Assembly: GCA_043808235.1 (NCBI GenBank)
Contig: JAZDFC010000056.1
Span: 1 to 28,488, forward strand
DNA: 28,488 nucleotides
From: JAZDFC01 sp043808235
Lineage (GTDB): Bacteria > Bacteroidota > Ignavibacteria > Ignavibacteriales > Melioribacteraceae
Direction: 5' to 3'
Shown: piece by piece, positions 23,956-28,488 of the stretch
Position numbering within the stretch: position 1 is the stretch's first letter
Layout: each line of letters starts with the position of its first letter
The notes under the pieces: generated by a model
What the model saw: the letters and a program-made list of their open reading frames with translations, nothing else
Databases searched by the model: none
Told to the model about the DNA's origin: nothing
Translations under genes and position numbers: made by a program

Positions 23956-26034
23956 ATGAAGAAAGCAATTCTACAGTTCGTTATTTATTTTATTTTTTAC
24001 TCAGCCACATTTGCAAACGGTGTAGCCATCGTTAATGCGGTGAGTGCTCAATATTTGCAATTAACCGCATCCGATGTGAATGTGAACGTCGATAATCAGG
24101 TTGGTGTTATTACTACTACACAGACATTTAAAAATGCAACCGGGCACGATGTTGGAATACAATACGCCTTCCCTTTGCCGGAAGGTGCAAGCGCAACTCA
24201 GTTGAAATATTACATCAGCGGAAAGTGGTATCTCGCAAATATCATCGCACAGCCGCAGGATACAACTTTCCCCGGCGGGGGAGATTATCATCCTTCGCTT
24301 GTTCAATACCTTGGCGAGACTCCGTTGTATTATACCATCGATCAAATCATGAAGAGGGATTCTACGTTAATTATTGAGCTAAGTTACGTGCAATTGTTGA
24401 AATATGATTTTGGAAATGTTTTCTTCGCGTATCCCAATGATTATACGTTGATTCAGTCTTCCGCAATTTTACAGCATTTCAAATTCAATCTTGAATCCGA
24501 AAGGACGATCGAAGGGATCGAACTAACGAGTCACACTGCGACCGGAATGGCGAATACCGGAAACACCGCTTATGTTGAATGGATGGCGGAGAGTATGCCA
24601 GCAAATAAAAATTACTCGGTGAATTACTCATTAAATCTTGAGCAGCTTGGATTATTCGGTTTCAGTACTTTTATCCCCGATACATTGGTGCCGGATCATT
24701 TCGGCAGCGGATTTTTTACTTTCGTTGCCGAACCCGATCCGGGTGAAACAACCGAAGTTATTCCAAAAGTATTTACGCTCATCATCGATAGATCGGGCAG
24801 CATGGCAGGAACTAAAATTGTTCAGGCACGGGACGCGGCAAGTTTTATTGTAGAAAATCTAAACGAAGGCGACAAGTTCAACATCGTTGATTTCTCTTCG
24901 GATGTTTCAAGTTTTAGAACAAGTCACGTTGAGTTTAATGTTACAAATAAAACCGCTGCTTTGAATTATATCGCTTTGATGAATGCAAACGGGTCGACAA
25001 ATATTTCCGGCGCATTTGGTACAGCTATTCCGCAATTTTCGAACACCGATACCACCACTGCAAACATCATAATATTTTTTACTGACGGCGAAGCGACAGC
25101 CGGACTTACAAACACAAATGAGATTCTAAATTATGTGAATAATCTTGTAACGCAGAACGAGTTAACGATAAACTTATTTACTTTCGGCATCGGCAGTTCG
25201 ATTAACGAGCAACTGCTTACACAGCTCGCGTCGCAAAATAACGGTTTATCGCAGATGCTCGGCAATGATGAATTGGAAGAAGTGATCACTGATTTTTATC
25301 TACGCATTCGGAATCCCGTTTTACTCAATACACAAATTACGTTTTCATCAGATCAAATAAGCGAAGTGTATCCAAACCCACTGCCTAATCTGTACAAAGG
25401 ACAGCAAATGATTGTGTCTGGAAGATTTAACCAGCCGGGTTCGGTTGATATTACATTGAAGGGACAGGCATTCGGTAACCCGGTTCAATATCAATATTCA
25501 TTGAATCTTACGGGTGAGCTGGTAGAGAAATATCAGTTTCTAACAAAGCTGTGGGCAAAATCCAAAATTGAATATTTGTTTGTTTTGTATTACAGTCTCG
25601 ATCCCAACTCGGATGCGGCAAAGGAAATCAAAGAAGAAATTATAAGTATAAGTCTGAGTTACGGAGTAATTACCGAGTTCACAAGTTTCTCCGGCGGCGG
25701 TGTTTCGGATGTTGAAGAAGACATTAATGAAAATGAAAAATTACTGCCAACAGATTTCAAAATAATTGGTAATTATCCTAATCCGTTTAATCCAACAACA
25801 ACAATCCGTTTCTCTGTTGGAAAAGAAATTCATGAACCGGCAGTGATAAAGATATTCAACTCACTCGGAGAATTGATCCGCACAATCACGATAGATATTA
25901 ATGGCAAAGGGATTTATGAAATTTACTGGGACGGATTAACCGAATCCGGAACATCTGCCGTTTCCGGAATTTATGTTTACGTTATCGAGGTAGATAATTT
26001 GATACTTGCGAGCAAGATGGTGATGATGAAGTAA
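23956..26034 (+). CDS. T9SS-secreted VIT + VWA protein with intact MIDAS
   Basis: This 692-aa protein has GGAGG eight bases before its ATG. It has a signal peptide at 1-20 (LQFVIYFIFYSATFA) and a VIT domain at about 30-155 (VGVITTTQTFKNATGHDVGI, QYAFPLPEGASATQLKYYIS). The von Willebrand A domain (about 271-450) has a complete MIDAS site: DRSGSM (D278, S280, S282), NGSTNISGAFGTAI and FTDGEATAG. A beta-sandwich follows, then a T9SS sorting domain near 610-692 (NYPNPFNPTTTIRFSVG, FNSLGELIRTI, AVSGIYVYVIE). The architecture is that of inter-alpha-trypsin-inhibitor heavy-chain-like proteins and suggests metal-dependent adhesion or protein binding at the cell surface. The two VIT paralogues upstream lack this site, so this is the only intact metal-binding member in the cluster. 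Confidence 0.93.
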   Translation: MKKAILQFVIYFIFYSATFANGVAIVNAVSAQYLQLTASDVNVNVDNQVGVITTTQTFKNATGHDVGIQYAFPLPEGASATQLKYYISGKWYLANIIAQPQDTTFPGGGDYHPSLVQYLGETPLYYTIDQIMKRDSTLIIELSYVQLLKYDFGNVFFAYPNDYTLIQSSAILQHFKFNLESERTIEGIELTSHTATGMANTGNTAYVEWMAESMPANKNYSVNYSLNLEQLGLFGFSTFIPDTLVPDHFGSGFFTFVAEPDPGETTEVIPKVFTLIIDRSGSMAGTKIVQARDAASFIVENLNEGDKFNIVDFSSDVSSFRTSHVEFNVTNKTAALNYIALMNANGSTNISGAFGTAIPQFSNTDTTTANIIIFFTDGEATAGLTNTNEILNYVNNLVTQNELTINLFTFGIGSSINEQLLTQLASQNNGLSQMLGNDELEEVITDFYLRIRNPVLLNTQITFSSDQISEVYPNPLPNLYKGQQMIVSGRFNQPGSVDITLKGQAFGNPVQYQYSLNLTGELVEKYQFLTKLWAKSKIEYLFVLYYSLDPNSDAAKEIKEEIISISLSYGVITEFTSFSGGGVSDVEEDINENEKLLPTDFKIIGNYPNPFNPTTTIRFSVGKEIHEPAVIKIFNSLGELIRTITIDINGKGIYEIYWDGLTESGTSAVSGIYVYVIEVDNLILASKMVMMK

Positions 26035-26093
26035 TCTGAAGTGAAATCAAATTCTTAGTTTTACCCAAACAATAAAATTTTCGGGAATATTTT

Positions 26094-28238
26094 ATGAAAC
26101 GATATTTAAGCATACTAATTATTTGCGTTCTTTCAAATATTACAAATGCGCAATGGTTTTGGCAAAATCCATTGCCGCTTGGTAATGTTCTTTTAGATGT
26201 AAAATTTATTTCACCTTCATTGGGATGGATTACTACCGGTATTGGGATTTACAAAACTACGGATGGGGGAATTTCATGGACAGAACAATATGTTGAAAAA
26301 GATGGTAACATAAATTCTTTATTTTTCCTAAATGAGGATTTTGGAATAGCCATAGGTTATTTCGGTTTAATAATGAAAACATCCGACGGAGGGTTGAATT
26401 GGATTTCTCAAGCCAGTGGAACTGATGAGTGGCTGTTTGGAGTTACTTTTACCGATACAAATAATGGGACTGCAGTTGGAGCTTGGGGTACTATTCTAAA
26501 AACAACGGATAGTGGTAACACATGGAATGAACAATTAAGCGGAACTTCAAATCATTTATATAGCATTTCTTATTCGGATATAAATAACGGAACGGCTGTA
26601 GGTTTTGATGGCACGATTATCAGAACTTCAGACGGTGGAGCAACTTGGAATTTGCAATCGAGCGGTATTACATACAACTTGAAGAATGTCGTATTTTCAG
26701 ATGAAAATAACGGGATCGCTATTGGAGACCAAGGTACAATTCTTAAAACAACAAATGGAGGAACAGATTGGCAAGTTCAGATGAGCGGAACAACAGATGG
26801 CTTGAATTGTATGTCATTCACGGACTCAGAAAATGGGACTGTGGTGGGTACGTATGGTACAATCCTCAGAACTTATAATGGTGGTACAACCTGGAATACC
26901 CAATCGAGTGGAACCTCAAATGGATTATATGCTGTTTCATTTTCTGATTCAGATAATGGTACTGTTATTGGCTGGGCTGGTACAATTCTCAGGACAATAA
27001 ATGGTGGGATATCATGGTATGCGCAATCAAGCGGATTCTCTATTTCTTTGGAGGATGTATTCTTTACAGATTCAAATTGTGGTGTAGTTGTTGGGGAAAA
27101 AGTTTTGAGAACCACTAATGGCGGCGCTAATTGGGAAATAGTTCCGCCTTTGACAGAATATGGTCTTCGAGCAGTGCATTTTTCTGACAAAAATAACGGT
27201 ACAGCCGTGGGTGGTTCAATTATCAGAACAACGGATGGAGGAATAACATGGTTTGATCAATCGAATGGAAATTTCTACGAATTGAATGATGTCTATTTTG
27301 TTGATCCTGATAAAGGAATTGCTGTTGGTAACTATGGATTAATCTTTAGAACAACTAATGGAGGGGCAACCTGGATTTCAAATTCAATCGGCGAAACAAA
27401 AATTCTCCGTAAAGTCATTTTTGCTAATGATAATAATGGTATTATAATTGGTGGAGATTGGAGAATGGATGGGGACGATTATTATTCATTGGGAATAATG
27501 CTAAAAACTACTAATGGAGGTGAGAGTTGGAACGAAGAGCCGGCTCCTGATTCGTTGAATTATGTTAGCATATCATTTGCCGATGGAGAAAATGGAATAG
27601 CCATAAGTAGTTTTAATGAAATAATTAAAACCACCGACGAAGGTAATACGTGGATAAAGTACTGTATTACTAATCCTTCAGCATTTCTAGATGTTTGTTA
27701 TTATGATATGAATAATGCGACTATTGTTGGAACAGGAGGCTTCGTTCTGAAAACCACTGATGGTGGTATCAACTGGTTTACTCAATCGCGTAAAACTGGT
27801 TTAGATTTAGCCTCTGTTCATTTCACGGACGCAAATAATGGAACAATTGTTGGGTATTTCGGGACAATTCTTAGAACCACAAATGGAGGAGTTTCATTTT
27901 CAGAAGGAGAAAGTTACTTTAAGGTGCCGAATAGTTTTATGCTTTCTCAAAACTATCCCAATCCATTCAATCCAACGACAATAATAAAATATTCTATCCC
28001 AAGCTTAGAGACGGGGCAACTTGCCCGGCAATCGATGGGGGCTCCGTCTTTACAACATGTTACATTAAAAGTTTATGATTTGCTCGGCAGGGACGTTGCA
28101 ACATTAGTAAATGAAGAAAAACCGGCAGGTGATTATGAAGTACAATTTGACGGAATCGGGATTTCGAGCGGAGTATATTTTTATCAATTAAAAGCCGGGG
28201 AGTATGTTCAAACAAAGAAAATGATTTTATTGAGATGA
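26094..28238 (+). CDS. T9SS-secreted YCF48/BNR-type repeat protein (14 repeats)
   Basis: This 714-aa protein has a signal peptide ending NAQ at about 19. About 25-605 hold 14 tandem repeats of roughly 40-45 aa. Each carries a pattern like NGTAVGxxGTILRTTNGGxTW, the YCF48/Ycf48-like BNR repeat, and 14 repeats would make two seven-bladed propellers. Repeats 3-7 are the most similar to one another, including at DNA level. The last 98 residues (from 617) are a T9SS sorting domain (LSQNYPNPFNPTTIIKYSIP, YDLLGRDVATLVNEEKPAGD, SSGVYFYQL). It contains an unusual in-frame insert, LETGQLARQSMGAPSLQ. In this phylum such proteins are usually secreted and of unknown ligand; no enzyme motif is visible. It is the last gene of the cluster, 59 bp after the VWA gene. 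Confidence 0.88.
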   Translation: MKRYLSILIICVLSNITNAQWFWQNPLPLGNVLLDVKFISPSLGWITTGIGIYKTTDGGISWTEQYVEKDGNINSLFFLNEDFGIAIGYFGLIMKTSDGGLNWISQASGTDEWLFGVTFTDTNNGTAVGAWGTILKTTDSGNTWNEQLSGTSNHLYSISYSDINNGTAVGFDGTIIRTSDGGATWNLQSSGITYNLKNVVFSDENNGIAIGDQGTILKTTNGGTDWQVQMSGTTDGLNCMSFTDSENGTVVGTYGTILRTYNGGTTWNTQSSGTSNGLYAVSFSDSDNGTVIGWAGTILRTINGGISWYAQSSGFSISLEDVFFTDSNCGVVVGEKVLRTTNGGANWEIVPPLTEYGLRAVHFSDKNNGTAVGGSIIRTTDGGITWFDQSNGNFYELNDVYFVDPDKGIAVGNYGLIFRTTNGGATWISNSIGETKILRKVIFANDNNGIIIGGDWRMDGDDYYSLGIMLKTTNGGESWNEEPAPDSLNYVSISFADGENGIAISSFNEIIKTTDEGNTWIKYCITNPSAFLDVCYYDMNNATIVGTGGFVLKTTDGGINWFTQSRKTGLDLASVHFTDANNGTIVGYFGTILRTTNGGVSFSEGESYFKVPNSFMLSQNYPNPFNPTTIIKYSIPSLETGQLARQSMGAPSLQHVTLKVYDLLGRDVATLVNEEKPAGDYEVQFDGIGISSGVYFYQLKAGEYVQTKKMILLR
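28009..28049 (+). repeat. Palindromic insert inside the second sorting-domain coding sequence
   Basis: AGACGG (28009-28014) pairs with CCGTCT (28044-28049), and an inner palindrome GGGCAA-C-TTGCCC lies at 28014-28026. It adds LETGQLARQSMGAPSLQ in frame at the position between IP and VTLK. The sequence differs from the insert at 23723-23750. Confidence 0.6.
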
Positions 28239-28276
28239 TAGGGGATGGAATCAAACCGTTTTGATTTACTTCATCA

Positions 28277-28349
28277 TTCGAAATTCCTTGTTCGATATTC
28301 ATTATTCAAAAAATGTCGAATACCGAACAGATGAATAATGAATTTCGAA
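28277..28349. repeat. Overlapping inverted repeats after the cluster
   Basis: GAATAATGAAT (28333-28343) pairs perfectly with ATTCATTATTC (28297-28307). GAATACCGAACA (28318-28329) pairs at 11 of 12 positions with TGTTCGATATTC (28289-28300). TTCGAAATTC (28277-28286) pairs with GAATTTCGAA (28340-28349). The arms compete for each other, as in intergenic repeat families of this phylum. No gene lies in 28239-28488. Confidence 0.5.
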
Positions 28350-28372
28350 GGGAGTGTAAATAATTTTGTGTA

Positions 28373-28487
28373 AATGGTTAAAGTAGAAAGAGAGGCTAAG
28401 CGGAGTGGAGCGTAGCGAAACGGAGCTTAGCCTCTCGAAAATCGCGCTTGCATTAGGCGAAAATATTTAACAAATTCTTTAACCATT
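28373..28487. repeat. Nested inverted repeats at the right end of the window
   Basis: The outer arms AATGGTTAAAG (28373-28383) and CTTTAACCATT (28477-28487) are perfect 11-bp reverse complements. Inside, GAGAGGCTAAGC (28390-28401) pairs perfectly with GCTTAGCCTCTC (28425-28436) around a GC-rich 23-nt loop. This may be a small non-autonomous element of about 115 bp, but the window ends one base later. Confidence 0.5.
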
Positions 28488-28488
28488 A

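Noticed and set aside
28249..28266. AATCAAA-CCGT-TTTGATT hairpin after the last gene as a terminator
   Set aside because: The stem is A/T-rich and only TACTTCATC follows rather than a T-run, so it is too weak to call.
28363..28488. Possible integron attC-like site (GTTAAAG...CTTTAAC)
   Set aside because: The core sites are in the wrong relative orientation for attC, GTTAAAG lacks the terminal pyrimidine, and no integrase or gene cassette is visible.

Overview
This is an AT-rich bacterial window that looks like Ignavibacteriota or a close Bacteroidota/Chlorobiota relative. The main evidence is a set of secreted proteins ending in type IX secretion (T9SS) sorting domains of the YPNPFNPTT type, followed by a 'lyDvLGrev' strand, a 'sSGvYfy' strand and a short basic or hydrophobic tail. 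A chlorobial-style 2[4Fe-4S] ferredoxin fits this placement. No rRNA, tRNA or CRISPR array was seen.

Layout. (1) 1-1305, minus: the 5' part of a LamG-domain secreted protein that runs off the left edge. (2) 1426-5398, minus: a two-component operon. A very large sensor kinase (two-bladed-motif N-terminus, seven FG-GAP/VCBS calcium-binding repeats, an ASPIC/UnbV domain, three membrane helices, HisKA_3 and HATPase) is followed by its NarL/LuxR-type response regulator, and an intrinsic terminator overlaps the regulator's stop codon. (3) 5399-6051: a long gap holding an orphan minus-strand terminator and a MITE-like inverted repeat. (4) 6052-11035, plus: a 1004-aa acidic, mostly disordered protein, then obgE, then a FecCD-type ABC permease, tightly packed or overlapping. 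(5) 11036-11709: a REP-associated tyrosine transposase (RAYT) bracketed by two perfect 12-bp palindromes with 3-nt loops. (6) 11721-17465, minus: nine genes encoding, in transcription order, a TPR/membrane protein, an ACT-domain protein (UPF0237 type), UPF0210/DUF711, a small helical protein plus nucleotidyltransferase pair, LemA, a TPM-domain protein, a DUF309 protein and a ferredoxin. (7) 17694-28238, plus: five secreted T9SS-sorted proteins. Two are tandem VIT-domain paralogues with a degenerate VWA-like domain, one is a propeller protein, one is a VIT+VWA protein with an intact MIDAS motif, and one is a 14-repeat YCF48/BNR-type propeller protein.

The region most worth attention is the five-gene secreted locus. 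Upstream lies a sequence with exact sigma-54 -24/-12 geometry (TGGCAT-N5-TTGC), and about 85-105 bp further upstream are two dyads of similar sequence whose centres are 20 bp apart. This is the layout expected of an enhancer-binding-protein promoter. The sorting domains of two of the five proteins carry different in-frame palindromic inserts at the same place, and a decayed sorting-domain tail lies between two of the genes.

All calls come from reading the sequence and recalled family motifs. No database search was run.
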